A program made the position numbers and the translations under genes. A stretch of 64,000 bases of DNA from Nymphaea colorata (taxonomy: Eukaryota; Streptophyta; Magnoliopsida; Nymphaeales; Nymphaeaceae). The stretch covers positions 9,827,205-9,891,204 of the forward strand of contig NC_045138.2 of NCBI RefSeq assembly GCF_008831285.2, in the 5' to 3' direction. Below, one piece after another: positions 24,401 to 31,999 of the stretch (its first letter is position 1; every line of letters starts with the position of its first letter). The notes below the pieces were generated by a model that did not search any database, was not told the DNA's origin, and worked only from the letters and a program-made list of their open reading frames with translations.

Positions 24401-26248
24401 ATACAGTGATCATGTGAACTGGGTTTCCAGTTCACCCAGAAATGTCGTTGCTTTACCTTCTAGGATGTAAAATGAAAAGAAAAACATGGGTCAATGGTGA
24501 TGCTGGGCAAAATCTGGGAAAGGTTCAATCTGCACTTTGCAGCCTCGTAGATATATCATTTATAGGGACAACCTAGCATGCACTGTCTGTGCCAGGTTAT
24601 CTCCACAAACCATGTCTAAGCCAATATTTGCTAAGCCAGCCACCTGATAAAGAAGAGAAAGTTGAGTCTCAGCTAAAATCTGACAAGATTATGAACAACA
24701 TTGGCCCAGCACATGTGCATCAGAGCTTGTCTGACCGTAGAGAATTCAAAAGAATATCTCTAATCCACTTTGAAAATGTGACTTCAACAGTCATCAAATG
24801 ATTCTGTAGCAGAAAATAGGCACCAAGCCCAAATGGGAGAATAAGAATCTTTATTTAATTTCTAGAAAACTGCTGTTCATGACAGCGTACTTTGTACAAT
24901 GAATAGTGGAATATTTATACAAGAGAAGGAGGGAAAGGCTAGAGAGAACTAGCGGTTGCAGTAGTTCCAAGTTCCAACGGCTAGAAGAAAGAACAAAAAT
25001 AATAAAAAAAAAAACCTAAAAGACTCAACAAAAGGTGACCTATTAACAATAAGAGCAATACATATATCAGCCTATAATTATGTATGTAATGTACATACAT
25101 AAACATAGGTAATATGCATAAACATAGGCAATATATGTATATTGTATGCATGTACCCTATTTTTTAACACACTTCACATCTCCCAACTTGTTGGTTAATT
25201 TTTAAGTTTGGCCTCTCTTTACTTTTATCTCCTTCTGGTCTTTTATATATGTAGTGGAATTGGGTTTTGTTAGCATGATGAACTAGTAATGGTTATGCTT
25301 CATAGTATTTGCATACAGCTGTCAAGAGAAACTGTAACTGGCTTCAGTAGCCAAGTTCTCTGTCCCTGCAAGGCTTTAGCGTCCAGTAACAGTTCTGTAG
25401 TTGCAAAGTATCTTGGTTTGTGCTTGCATTTGATTTAAAAAGGAAAAATACTTAGAACCGAAGGGTTTGATGTAGTGGGATGGGCATTGGCTGTCAGATC
25501 GGAACTCAAAGTTCGATTCCCGTGGGCGCTGTTCCTTGTGTAAGCCAAAATCTATGTATACCTCTCGGGGCTGGAGGGCCAGCAGATTATTTTACAGACA
25601 CCCAAGTTAGGGTTTAAGACTGGGCTTTCTCTGTGCTGAAAGGAAAACTACTCTCCCTTTTCTCATGTGAAAGGAAAAGATCTGTAAATTAAATTACAGG
25701 ACTAAGTGAAACAACATTAGCCATAGAGTACAGCATGATCTTTAGATAGAAAAGAATGCTCATCCAGTTGGAATATTAGAGTATGAAATCTGTTCCTTCT
25801 CTTGCAGGTGGGCGTGACCCATTACTTCTCCATATTGAAGGCAAGGCAGGAGCTTGATTATGAGCCTCTGGTGAGTCCACGCCAGGGAATGGCTGAGACA
25901 ATTGCGTACTGGCAGGAGATGAAAAGGAGGACAGTAAACAGTCCCCCTATTTACGTATGGCTCTTCTGCATAATTGGCATGCTTATCGTGATTTGCTCTG
26001 CTGTTGTACCATATCCATATCTTGGTCCTTTTGAATGTGTGAGGACACTCAGCCTCTTTGTTTTCCGATCATTATTGGTCGTGCGATTAGTGGCAACTGT
26101 GGCATCATCTGTACATATCTTGGAAGCTGGATATGCTTGGTACCTGGCTAGGGGGGTGGATCCCCCTAATGCGAAACGCTGGTTCTGGCAGACACTTGTT
26201 CTTGGCTTCTTCTCTTTAAGATATTTGTTGAAAAAGCGAGTGAATTGA
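8722..26248 (+). CDS. 3-beta-hydroxysteroid dehydrogenase-like SDR (SDR42E type), five exons
   Basis: Joining 8722-8911, 9405-9747, 16562-16830, 22015-22211 and 25808-26248 gives one open frame of 479 residues with GT-AG introns and matching phases (1, 2, 1, 0). The N-terminus has the NAD(P)-binding motif TGGSGFVG (residues 17-24). The core has STYNVVFGG (from S128) and the catalytic pair in YSRSK (Y158, K162), followed by IYGPGEERHLPRI and TDWVYVDNL. The last exon adds two hydrophobic segments (about 381-404 and 416-446), so the protein is probably membrane-bound, plausibly in the ER. The family oxidises or reduces 3-hydroxysteroids or related lipids with NAD(P); the true substrate is unknown. 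Length and exon order fit intact plant SDR42E1-like proteins. All coding exons look undamaged, although introns 2-4 hold many transposons. Confidence 0.9.
9405..9747 (+). CDS. SDR gene exon 2 (catalytic YxxxK)
   Basis: Begins after a TTTAG acceptor with GDVSKKEDVEKAF and carries CVFHLASYGM, INGTCHVLD, STYNVVFGG and YSRSKSLAEQL. The donor is a classic GTATGT at 9748. Two bases of a lysine codon carry over (phase 2). Confidence 0.88.
10026..10140 (+). mobile_element. Partial CAGTGGCGGAGCC MITE-like element
   Basis: Begins CAGTGGCGGAGCCAAAAATA followed by GAATGAGGGGCAC, the typical left end of this plant hAT-type MITE group. The inverted right end is not found, so the copy is truncated or rearranged and the end given is approximate. 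Confidence 0.4.
10745..10870 (+). mobile_element. Degenerate copy of the GGTACGGGT TIR family
   Basis: CTGCATCACATGGGTGCGGG, GCTGGTAC and a T-run followed by AAAAAATCAGGTGCGGGTC line up with the left end of the element at 14908-15780 (GCACCCTATTTCACATAGGT, TACGGGTATGGG, AAAAAAACGTGGGT). Only this end is preserved. Confidence 0.35.
10988..11042. repeat. Short palindromic repeats CATCCTTTTNAAAGGATG
   Basis: Two close copies, TCATCCTTTTAAAAAGGATG and TCATCCTTTTCAAAGGATGA, each nearly self-complementary, lie about 33 bp apart and could form hairpins. They are followed by GGGGGTGGATGTA repeats (to about 11090). Confidence 0.6.
11100..11240. repeat. Purine-rich (GA/AAG) tract
   Basis: The plus strand is almost pure purine for about 140 bp (AGAGAGGAAG, GAAAGAGAGAGAGA). 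The long Ser/Leu/Phe-rich frames opposite it are artefacts of this composition. Confidence 0.65.
11759..11953 (+). repeat. LTR of copia element A (195 bp)
   Basis: Starts TGTTGAATAACATT and ends CTGTAACA next to the primer site. It aligns over its whole length with the 194-bp LTR of element B in reverse (AATATTTAATAGTT, GAGATTAGGG, TTTTCTCTCTCTAA and CTGTAACA shared), which confirms both boundaries. Confidence 0.75.
12513..12721 (+). pseudogene. copia element A gag, N-terminal part
   Basis: The frame starts MADNTKVESHNEYKVVGNPF and continues with SIVKLDG and a W-x-F/M-MSVAGH block, matching copia gag (UBN2-like) N-termini. It runs into the LTR of the nested element B, so the remainder is displaced to about 13792-14130, where an in-frame stop follows early. 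Confidence 0.65.
12722..12915 (-). repeat. 3' LTR of copia fragment B (194 bp)
   Basis: Bounded by TG...CA with the polypurine tract on its inner side. It is the same family as the LTR at 11759-11953, in opposite orientation. Confidence 0.75.
12947..13301. mobile_element. MITE family M1, copy 1, with 8-bp target duplication
   Basis: Terminal inverted repeats CATAGTCACA / TGTGACTATG are flanked on both sides by ATATTAAT (12939-12946 and 13302-13309). The insert separates the copia RNase H end from its polypurine tract. Internal sequence is AT-rich and non-coding, with a hallmark TCGGGTATAATACCG followed by GAGCTTGAAAAAAA. The 8-bp duplication fits a hAT or Mutator-like origin; I cannot tell which. 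Confidence 0.75.
13262..13588 (-). pseudogene. copia fragment B RNase H C-terminus
   Basis: Reads RMYCDNRVVTHFANNPVIHE, HIEVDCHYIQ and TADVFTKALP, the standard C-terminal signature of copia RNase H (CDN..A, HI..D.H, DI.TK). Frame continues upstream to about 13796 with stops. Confidence 0.8.
14131..14670. other. Unassigned DNA in intron 2
   Basis: Higher GC than the surroundings, including a short GC cluster at 14395-14425 (CGCCTTCGGCGCCGCGCGGG). A 115-codon minus-strand frame here has no recognisable domain. It may be the tail of copia element A gag with rearrangement, but I cannot show it. Confidence 0.35.
14678..14787. repeat. Hairpin plus tandem array of a 14-bp perfect palindrome
   Basis: A 16-bp perfect inverted repeat (14678-14693 with 14701-14716, 7-bp loop) leads into four exact copies of the palindrome GTATCGTACGATAC (14714, 14734, 14754, 14774), separated by the 6-bp spacer GTGTCC. 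The 20-bp unit reads almost the same on both strands, which is why similar Tyr/Arg/Thr-rich frames appear on both. Confidence 0.92.
14970..15024. repeat. (CA)n(TA)n microsatellite
   Basis: A CA run passes directly into a TA run inside the TIR element. The similar TA/CA run at 23506-23550 lies at the corresponding place in the related element. Confidence 0.85.
15025..15404 (-). mobile_element. MITE family M1, copy 2, inserted in a TA microsatellite
   Basis: In reverse orientation it repeats copy 1: ATAGCCACGAATAACG, GAGTTTTAAACGGCTACG, TCGGGTATAATACGGCAAGC and further along TAAAAATGGGGGAAAAAATA and AACACAAACATCAAAAGATA. It sits within TA repeats, so the exact ends and target duplication are masked. 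Copies 1 and 2 form a roughly 350-bp inverted pair 2 kb apart. Confidence 0.65.
15402..15463. repeat. (TA)n microsatellite
   Basis: Nearly uninterrupted TATA run following M1 copy 2. Confidence 0.85.
15811..16190 (-). mobile_element. MITE family M1, copy 3, with 9-bp target duplication
   Basis: TATGATATA flanks both sides (15802-15810 and 16191-16199). The reverse strand begins TTGTCACAAATATTG and later has CACGGGTATAATACAGC, matching the ends and hallmark of copies 1 and 2. Internal sequence is diverged and AT-rich. Length (380 bp) is close to copy 1 (355 bp). Confidence 0.6.
16562..16830 (+). CDS. SDR gene exon 3 (substrate-side core)
   Basis: Starts after GGCAG at 16561 and completes the lysine codon from exon 2. 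It encodes LYTCAIRSAAIYGPGEERHL and TDWVYVDNLVLALILA, standard 3-beta-HSD family blocks. The donor is GTAATA at 16831. Confidence 0.88.
17059..17180. repeat. Two-copy ~61-bp tandem repeat
   Basis: GTCTGGCTGTGTATGT...TTGAATAAGGCTTTGGCTTTAT occurs twice head to tail, with a partial third start (GCTGGCTGTATG). It lies in SDR intron 3. Confidence 0.75.
17552..17780 (-). repeat. 3' LTR of the non-autonomous element (229 bp)
   Basis: TG...CA bounded, preceded by the GATGT duplication. The adjoining pyrimidine block ACTCCCTCC is the polypurine tract of the minus strand. Confidence 0.88.
18245..18940 (-). pseudogene. Internal ORF 1 of the non-autonomous LTR element, unknown
   Basis: A 231-codon open frame, the longest in the element, with ordinary globular amino-acid composition (for example MIGMNKDMQAYNLLADMCPH and FHFMGRRGPNEIEMPTKEAV). 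The same peptide seems to continue upstream through a frameshift into the frame at 19190-18861 (LPTGGSFYSNDETQPL). I recognise no family and no retroviral motif. It could be captured host coding sequence or a highly diverged element protein. Confidence 0.5.
20036..20586 (-). pseudogene. Internal ORF 2 of the non-autonomous LTR element, unknown
   Basis: Two overlapping frames (20586-20146 and 20317-20036) look like one protein broken by a frameshift near 20300. The first is charged and linker-like; the second reads KGATIPNEDILLLLSQSAGM and FDPDILRNIFPNIKLKTLQY. It lies just downstream of the primer site, where gag would be expected, but has no CCHC knuckle. Unidentified. Confidence 0.4.
20821..21050 (-). 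repeat. 5' LTR of the non-autonomous element (230 bp)
   Basis: Partner of the LTR at 17552-17780. The primer-binding site lies directly inside its left edge (20807-20820 in plus coordinates), and the GATGT duplication follows its right edge. Confidence 0.88.
22015..22211 (+). CDS. SDR gene exon 4
   Basis: Follows GTGTACAG and completes a glycine codon. Reads IPVNTFEFLHPLILSLGYD then a hydrophobic stretch and LLPAEVHK, ending in phase 0 before GTCAAT. The exon covers the part of the family fold after the substrate-binding loop. Confidence 0.85.
22437..22615. mobile_element. MITE-like repeat of the TTTGGATGAC family
   Basis: Opens with GGGGGTGTTTGGATGACACC and contains AAAACCAGGTTTTGTG, CTGGTTTTAAACTTGG and a second GTTTGGATGAC. 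It parallels the block at 4585-4795 and words at 55680-55935. Its other end is unclear. Confidence 0.5.
22680..23001. repeat. 161-bp tandem duplication
   Basis: 22680-22840 and 22841-23001 are head-to-tail copies of exactly 161 bp, differing by only a few substitutions (for example TTTGACTACC/TTCGACTACC, GGATCATC/GGACCATC). The near-identity marks a recent local duplication in SDR intron 4. Confidence 0.92.
23170..23645 (+). mobile_element. TIR element of the GGTACGGGT family, copy B
   Basis: CCCATACCGGTTGGGTACG near the left and ACCCGTACCGGTACCAGC near the right are inverted-like ends. The interior GACTCGGTCAAAGTTGA, the TA/CA microsatellite and TACCCAAGTTTTTTGAAAAT align with copy A at 14908-15780. 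Non-coding. Confidence 0.55.
23750..23965. repeat. MITE-like block with CACCCAGACACC and GGGTGTCAATCAAAC
   Basis: Repeated GGTTT/AAACC half-palindromes between AGGTTTGCC and TTTAGGGTGTCAATCAAACG recall the TTTGGATGAC family, but the ends do not pair clearly. Confidence 0.3.
24805..25169 (-). mobile_element. copia-type 3' LTR remnant (365 bp)
   Basis: On the minus strand it starts TGTTAAAAAATAGGG just after a GTTGGGAGATGTGAAG polypurine-like tract (right flank). It has a TATAAATATT box, AAATAAAG, and ends TTTTCTGCTACA. That is the usual copia LTR architecture. No primer site follows, so this is a 3' or solo LTR with the rest lost. Confidence 0.55.
25455..25650 (+). mobile_element. tRNA-derived SINE
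   Basis: TGATGTAGTGG (25468-25478) fits an RNA polymerase III A box and GTTCGATTCC (25511-25520) a B box, about 32 bp apart as in tRNA. A non-tRNA body follows (CCTCTCGGGGCTGGAGGGCC). Possible duplications of AAAGGAAAA flank it, so the 3' end is approximate. It lies in intron 4, just upstream of the last SDR exon, in the gene's orientation. Confidence 0.65.
25808..26248 (+). CDS. SDR gene exon 5 (membrane segments and stop)
   Basis: Begins after CTTGCAG with VGVTHYFSILKARQELDYEP, the conserved end of the dehydrogenase domain. Two hydrophobic stretches and a basic tail LLKKRVN before the TGA follow. The terminal K-R pair resembles ER-retrieval tails, which is inference only. Confidence 0.88.
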   Translation: MGVTHYFSILKARQELDYEPLVSPRQGMAETIAYWQEMKRRTVNSPPIYVWLFCIIGMLIVICSAVVPYPYLGPFECVRTLSLFVFRSLLVVRLVATVASSVHILEAGYAWYLARGVDPPNAKRWFWQTLVLGFFSLRYLLKKRVN

Positions 26249-28059
26249 GAGGAAGCCTGCCTGAAGCCACAAGAAGTGTCCAATCCAGAGAGTGTAACCT
26301 GCAATCACGCAACCAAGAGATTTCTTTTTATATGAACAATGAAACCAAGAGCTGCAACGTTCATATTATGCTTATAAATTTTCAATTGTTAACTAATTTC
26401 GTCACAGATTCTTCTTTGAATTTATTGATTCTTGGACTGGTTTACTAAGAGGCCATCTTAGAAACTCTATGCATTTCTTTCATGTTATGATGTTCCATGT
26501 CAAGTAGGAACCAACATGTTACACAGAGATCAGCGTAGCTATCACTAGAACGCAGAAAAATTTTCACCTAATCCTTTTCGGCAACACAAAGCTTCAAGGA
26601 ACAACGTCCTGCTCAAAGCCTGAATAATGTATGAAATTGTCCCTTTGTACTTCAAAGAAATATTGCATCTCTAACATTTTCTGGTGCAAACTTCAGTATT
26701 TTCTTCTCAAACTTAAGTATTTTCTGCTCCAACTGTTGCATGACATAGTTTTCGTACAGTTTGTGTACAAACTATAAGACTTCATGTGTGTATAGCAATT
26801 TTTTGTGCAATCTATTCCAAATCGTGGATTTCCAAAATGGCAGACTGTTTCAGATTATGCACAAACCTTTAATCATGGTCACACGTAAACTTTATCAAGG
26901 ATTATCATTGTGCAGAATCATTGAATGAAGCCAAATCTCGGCCTTCTGCGTTCACGTGCCAACACAGTTTGGAGAGTTTTGTGTATAAATACAAGGTTCT
27001 GAAGCTAATTAGTTAGCTTTATATTCTGAAAATGGGAATATCCAAGCCTTAATAATGTATTAGCCTAATTTAATTAAGATAATCTTCCGTCTTATTTTCA
27101 TCATCATTGAAACTTAATCTTGCCTTATGGCCCCCATTAAGTCAGATCTGACCTTAACCTTACACTGGCTTACTGAAAAAAAATGTATGCTCAGATTGGA
27201 CGTATGAACCCCTCAACCATCATTACAAGCATGTACACGCGATGCATAAATGCATGTCGTTGTCTTACAAGTATTCTGCCAGCACAAAGGCAAGTTAATT
27301 TGGTTATAAACCAAGAATATATCCTTTAACATTTTTTAGTCATTAATATACTTTCAAGAGGTGTCATCTTTTGAAATCCTACATTTTCTAAAATAAGCAA
27401 AAATGGATCTTTGGTTAGATAAGCACTTGGGGTTCACTCCTTTGCCGTAATTTTTGTCCACAAGTTTAGATGGCAACCGTAATCGGGCTTATGTCTATTA
27501 TCAAGATTATTTATGGCTTAATTGTGCCAAATGAAATTGTACAAACCAAACTTTGAAAAAACAAAGAGATCTTCAGAAACAGCAAGCTTCAAGATCAAAA
27601 ACTCAAAACATCAGACTTTTGAATAAAAAGTCAAGAATTGAAATATTATATGATATCTTCAAAAGCATAAAAGCTTTTTACAAAATAAGAGGGCAAAATT
27701 CTTATATATACAAGAGAGAAAGTAGAGGTTTCACGCGAGACCGACTTAGTATAAGTTATTTTGTCATTTGACATAACCATCAACAATAAAGTATAATGCC
27801 AAAAACGAAATAAAAATTTCCCAAAAAAAAGACATGCACAATCAAAAGTATGTTGATGCTTGACACCATTTTTTCAAATTTATGGCATACCTCAACTAAT
27901 GAGCAGGTAAAACCTGGATAAAGAAGTGAGCTAACCAATACTTTTGACATGACATGGCACATTATAATAATCTTCTTCAGAAATTCTTTTTGAACATAAT
28001 GGCAACTCACATTAATGTGTTTTTGGGCTCACTAGAAGTTTATTTGCTTGCATGCAAAT
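26249..28059. other. SDR 3' UTR and intergenic DNA
   Basis: The 3' UTR begins after 26248. AT-rich downstream elements such as AATAATGTATG (26626) may serve for polyadenylation, but no site is decisive. The rest shows no coding frame or element with clear ends. Confidence 0.5.
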
Positions 28060-28463
28060 TGTTCTCCTATGTCTAGGGTCTGTATAATCTTTTACTTTGC
28101 TTTGTATTTCCTTTGCTTATATTAAGTCTAAACTTATGCTTGTTCACTTGTAAGGGAGTACCCTCCCACCGGTCTAAGTATTATGCTTGGAGATTTTATG
28201 TTTTGGGTGGTCGGCACTAGAATCCTTGTAAGTGGCTTCGGTAATCCTATAAGTAAAGTTGAGATTATCCTCCTTTTCTTACCTCCCTCATGATGTACAA
28301 GTTTTTCAAGATGAATACATTGCGAGTTTTCTTTAATCACAATTTTTTTTCTTTATGCACTTTGTTTTTCAAAACGCTCTTTGCACCCCTTTCGGTGGTT
28401 TTAAGGCTGACGACAACTAGGTTTTTGTCATGCCGCACGAACTGAAGGAGTCAACCCATGACA
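28060..28463 (+). repeat. 5' LTR of the chromovirus (404 bp)
   Basis: Starts TGTTCTCCTATGTCTAGG and ends CCATGACA, two bases before the primer site. The start matches the 3' LTR start at 37818 (TGTTCTCTTCTGTCTAGA). Confidence 0.7.
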
Positions 28464-28465
28464 AC

Positions 28466-28478
28466 TGGTATCAGAGCC
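28466..28478 (+). other. Primer-binding site, tRNA-iMet type
   Basis: TGGTATCAGAGCC is the standard complement to the 3' end of plant initiator tRNA-Met, where reverse transcription starts. Confidence 0.85.
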
Positions 28479-28504
28479 ACGTTTGACTCAATCTGGGGAA
28501 GCGG

Positions 28505-29640
28505 TTGGAGAGTCGGTGTAGAACAGCACGCCAACGAGCGTTGATCGAAAAGGACAACCTGGCGACTAGATACAATTTACGAAGCAAGGGAGTGGCCCAG
28601 TCCGACGAGATGGGTACATCCCACGGTCAGGAAGAACTTGCCGAAGTTGTGAACAAGCTGGTTGCCGACGTAGCTACTCAAGAAGAAGCATTGGACAATG
28701 CAGCCGAGTCCTTCGAGGAAATGAGGGGTGAAATGAAGACACTACGGGAACAGATGGTTGAGCTTATGGCCATGAATCGGTCACTTGTTGACACAGTGAC
28801 CACATTGCAAGCTGAAGTTAAGGAACTTCAAGTAAAGAACCACATGCTACAACGACAAGTTTCTATAGGTGGAGGTGACGATTGACCAACAAGAGTCGAC
28901 GTTCAACGGCCTACAAAATACAATGGAAATTGGGATAGTCGAGTGATTGACAACTTCCTGTTTCAAGTAGAATATTACTTAGACCTTCAAGGCATTGTGG
29001 GAGATAACCTGCAAGCCATGACCACCGCCATGTTACTTGAGGGAGATGCTGTTAAGTGGTGGTAGAGGAAACAACTTGACATTCAAAAGGAGATCTGCAC
29101 AATAGACACTTTCGATGATTTTCAGCGAGAGTTCAGGAATTATTTCATGCCCCCGAATGTGAGACGTCAAGCATATCGAATGGTCGGTGAATTGAAACAT
29201 ACAGAATCCTTGCGAGACTATGTGATGACCTATTAAAGGCTCATGTTAGATGTACCAGATATATAGGAACAAAGATAAACTGGACTGGTTTATTTTGAGA
29301 CTTCAGCCGTGGACACAATCCGAAGTGGAAATGTGTATGTAATCTAGAGACCTGGAGGATGCTTATGTAACAACAGATTGCTTAGCCGATACCCAGCACA
29401 AGAGCTACACTAACACCTTCAAACCTTTGAAGAAGCCTGACCATGGAGGAAAGAAGGAAGATCGACAGAAACACAAAGATGAATCATCGACCCAGCATCA
29501 AATCGAGAAGAGACATTTCTTTTGTAAGAACAACAATTCCAAAATAAAATGTGAAGTTGTTGGTTTTGCGGAGATAGGCACTTATCCAGGCAATGTCCAA
29601 AGCACATAATAAAAGACAATAGACAAGTTATTGTTGTAGT
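28505..29640 (+). pseudogene. Chromovirus gag (with degenerate zinc knuckle)
   Basis: An open frame to 28885 gives a charged coiled-coil N-terminus (LREQMVELMAMNRSLVDTVT). After one TGA the same frame continues with NFLFQVEYYLDLQGI, DAVKWW and DTFDDFQREFRNYFMPPNVR, the conserved gag core. It picks up more stops, then a zinc-knuckle region (FFCKNNNSKIKCE...) with key residues lost. Usual plant chromovirus gags are one continuous frame. Confidence 0.75.
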
Positions 29641-30062
29641 TGTAGAGACCAATGTTGAAGGAGCGGAGTCGCGCATGGGAGCCATTCAGATGCTCAATAC
29701 TGTACAAAGTCGAGTAGCATCAAACATGATGGTGAATACAGAACTGATGTACATGGATATTACTCTAAGTAAGGCTGGGCGTCGGGCCGGCCCGGCAGCG
29801 ACCCGGTCGGCCCGACTACCTCCCCACATCCCCCCCCCACCCGTCTCCCTCCCCCTTCCCCCTTTCCCGTCTCCCTCCGGCCTCCCCCTTCCCCTTCCCC
29901 TCTTCCCGTCTCCCTCCGGTCTCCCCCTCCCCCTTCCTGTCTCCCTCCCCGTTCCCCTTCCACCCTTCCCGTCTCCCTCCGGCCTCCCCCTTCCCGTCTC
30001 CCTCCCCCCCTTCCCCCCTTCCCGTCTCCCTCCCCCTTCCCCTTCCCTCCTTCCCGTCTCCC

Positions 30063-30290
30063 TCCCGCCAGTACGTACTCCATGAGCGCCGCCGCCTCTA
30101 TCTGACCAGGGTGGTGCTTCAGCGGGTCGGCGAACTCCGGCTTCCCCTGCATCACCTCGCAGAACATGGCGGACAGCAGCTCCGCCAGCACCGCTACCAC
30201 GTTCGCGTCGTAGCACACCAGGCACGCCATCGCCGCCCCGATGGACGTGCCGCTGACGATGGCCAGCCCTTCCTTGGGCTGCAGCTCGAA
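30063..30290 (-). pseudogene. PAL: Captured fragment of phenylalanine ammonia-lyase
   Basis: The minus strand reads [46 protein letters not shown] and [16 protein letters not shown], a run of the most conserved PAL blocks in the right order. About four residues are missing between ADP and LKHHPG relative to the family, and the usual VNGT is VSGT. PAL converts phenylalanine to cinnamate at the head of phenylpropanoid metabolism. This piece covers only about a tenth of the enzyme and lacks the MIO-forming Ala-Ser-Gly, so it is not an enzyme. Confidence 0.88.
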
Positions 30291-30533
30291 CCTCTCCTCC
30301 ATTGGGTCGCCGAACGCCGTGACAGTCGCGACGAAGCCGGGCCGAGAGATGGGAGGGGGAGGCCGGAGGGAAGGGGAAGTCCAGCGGTGGCTCCTGCGCC
30401 CCATGTCCCTCTTTCTCCTCCTCTCCGCTCCCTGCTGAAGTCCGGCGGTGGCTCCTGTGCTCCGAGAGGGAGACGGGAGGGGGAGCCAGGCCATCGGGCG
30501 TCGGCATGCCAAACGGGCCAGGCTGGGCCTCAT
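30063..30533 (-). other. Chimeric open frame in the hAT-type element
   Basis: The minus-strand frame starting at 30533 runs open through non-PAL Arg/Pro-rich sequence (about 80 codons) into the PAL-derived segment and on into the low-complexity array, with no stop until about 29760. Whether it is ever transcribed is unknown. Confidence 0.5.
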
Positions 30534-30661
30534 TTTGGGTGGACCGGCCCGGCCCGGTACCCAGCCCGGCCAGGCCCGGGCTTCAGGCCCTACGGGCCGA
30601 CCCAGGCCGAGGAAAACCTGGCCGGGCCGGGCCGGGCCGGCCCTGCCCGATACCCCCCCTA

Positions 30662-31160
30662 ACTCTAAGGGGTAAGTCTACTACAGCCATGGTAGACTCT
30701 GGGACAATGCACAACTTCGTTTCGAGAGAAGCGGTAGAGAGATTGGGATTGAAGCTTGAGCCGAGATAGAGAATCTTGAAGACGGTGAACTCTGTGGTTT
30801 GGCCTATCTTTAGAGAAGCAAAGGGTGTAGTCATCCAAATTGGGAGTTGGGCTGGCACTACAAACTTCTCAGTTGTTTCCCTGGATGACTTCAAATTAAT
30901 CCTTGGTATGGAGTTCCTTCGAGGCCAAAATATTATGATGTTGTTAAAATTCAACTCATTGACATTGATGAGACCAGACTGTACACACACCATCCATTGT
31001 CATTCTACTAGTGGAAAGCCACATTCAATGTTGCCTACGATGCAACTAAAGAAGGGCGTAAGACATGGGGAACAAATGTTTCTTGTATCCATCCGTGCAG
31101 AGGAGGAAGACAAGTTGATTTCTATCCCACCAGCCCTAGCTCCCTTGTTGGAAGAGTTTT
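30662..31160 (+). pseudogene. Chromovirus aspartic protease region
   Basis: AMVDSGTMHNFVS (DSG at 30694-30702) is the retropepsin active-site loop, followed after a stop by FKLILGMEFLRGQN, matching the family's (V)LG.(D/E)WL block. The frame ends at 31160 before the RT domain. Confidence 0.8.
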
Positions 31161-31199
31161 AGGAAGTAATGCCACCTGAACTGCCAAGGCGATTACCAC

Positions 31200-31990
31200 C
31201 GAGACAGGAAGTTGATCATCAGATTGAACTAATCCCTGGAGCAAAAACCCCCAGCCATGGTTTCTTATCAAATGAGACCAACAGAATTGAAGGAGCTACG
31301 AAAACAACTCGACGAGATGTTGGAGACAGGCCTCATCCGACCGTCTAAGGCACTGTTCGGAGCGCCAGTGTTATTTCAGATGAAGCAAGATGGCTCAAAG
31401 CGTCTATGCATAGACTATCGTGCATTAAACAAGGTAACGATCAAGAACAAATACCCGTTACCACTTATTGCTAACTTATTCGATCAGTTAGGCAATGCAC
31501 GAATCTTTTCCAAATTGGACCTTCGATCGGGTTATTGGCAAGTCAGGATAGCTGAAGGTGATGAACCAAAGAGTACTTGTGTCACTCATTATGGTGCTTA
31601 CGAATTCCTAGTTATGTTATTTGGGTTGACCAATGTCCCAACGACCTTCTCAACATTGATGAACAAAATCTTCTACCCGACAAGTTCGTGGTGGTCTATC
31701 TTGATAACATTGTGGTTTTTAGTGAAAGCATGGAGTCACATGTCAGCCACCTGCAGATGGTGTTCCAAGTTTTGAAGGACAACGATCTTTATGTGAAAAA
31801 GGAGTGTCACTTTGGCCACTAGGAGATCAGTTTTCTCAGTCACATTGTAGGAAATGGCCAGTTGCGAATGGATCTGGGAAAGGTGAAAGCCATTCAAGAA
31901 TGGAATCCGCCAAGAACAGTGCCTGAACTGTGGTCCTTCATTGGCTTGGCAAATTATTGCAGATGGTTCATCGAGGGGTATTCCTTGATT
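31200..31990 (+). pseudogene. Chromovirus reverse transcriptase, frameshifted, active site altered
   Basis: One frame gives [34 protein letters not shown] and [16 protein letters not shown], then shifts frame near 31680 to [14 protein letters not shown]. The YxDD box reads YLDN, so the second catalytic aspartate is lost. GLANYCRWFIEGYS marks the end of the RT connection. Confidence 0.85.
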
Positions 31991-31999
31991 GCTGCTTCT

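Larger units (their letters stand above)
29770..30661. mobile_element. hAT-type non-autonomous element carrying a PAL gene fragment
   Basis: The 8-bp duplication ACTCTAAG flanks it (29762-29769, 30662-30669). Imperfect terminal inverted repeats TAAGGCTGGGCGTCGGGC and TAGGGGGGGTATCGGGC mark the ends, and the gypsy frame resumes in register if one duplication copy is counted. Interior: a pyrimidine-rich array (29825-30065) of CTTCCCGTCTCCCTCC-like units, a PAL-derived segment on the minus strand (30063-30290) and GC-rich GGCCCG arrays at both ends. It has no transposase. Capture of host exons by such elements is known for Pack-type transposons. Confidence 0.85.
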
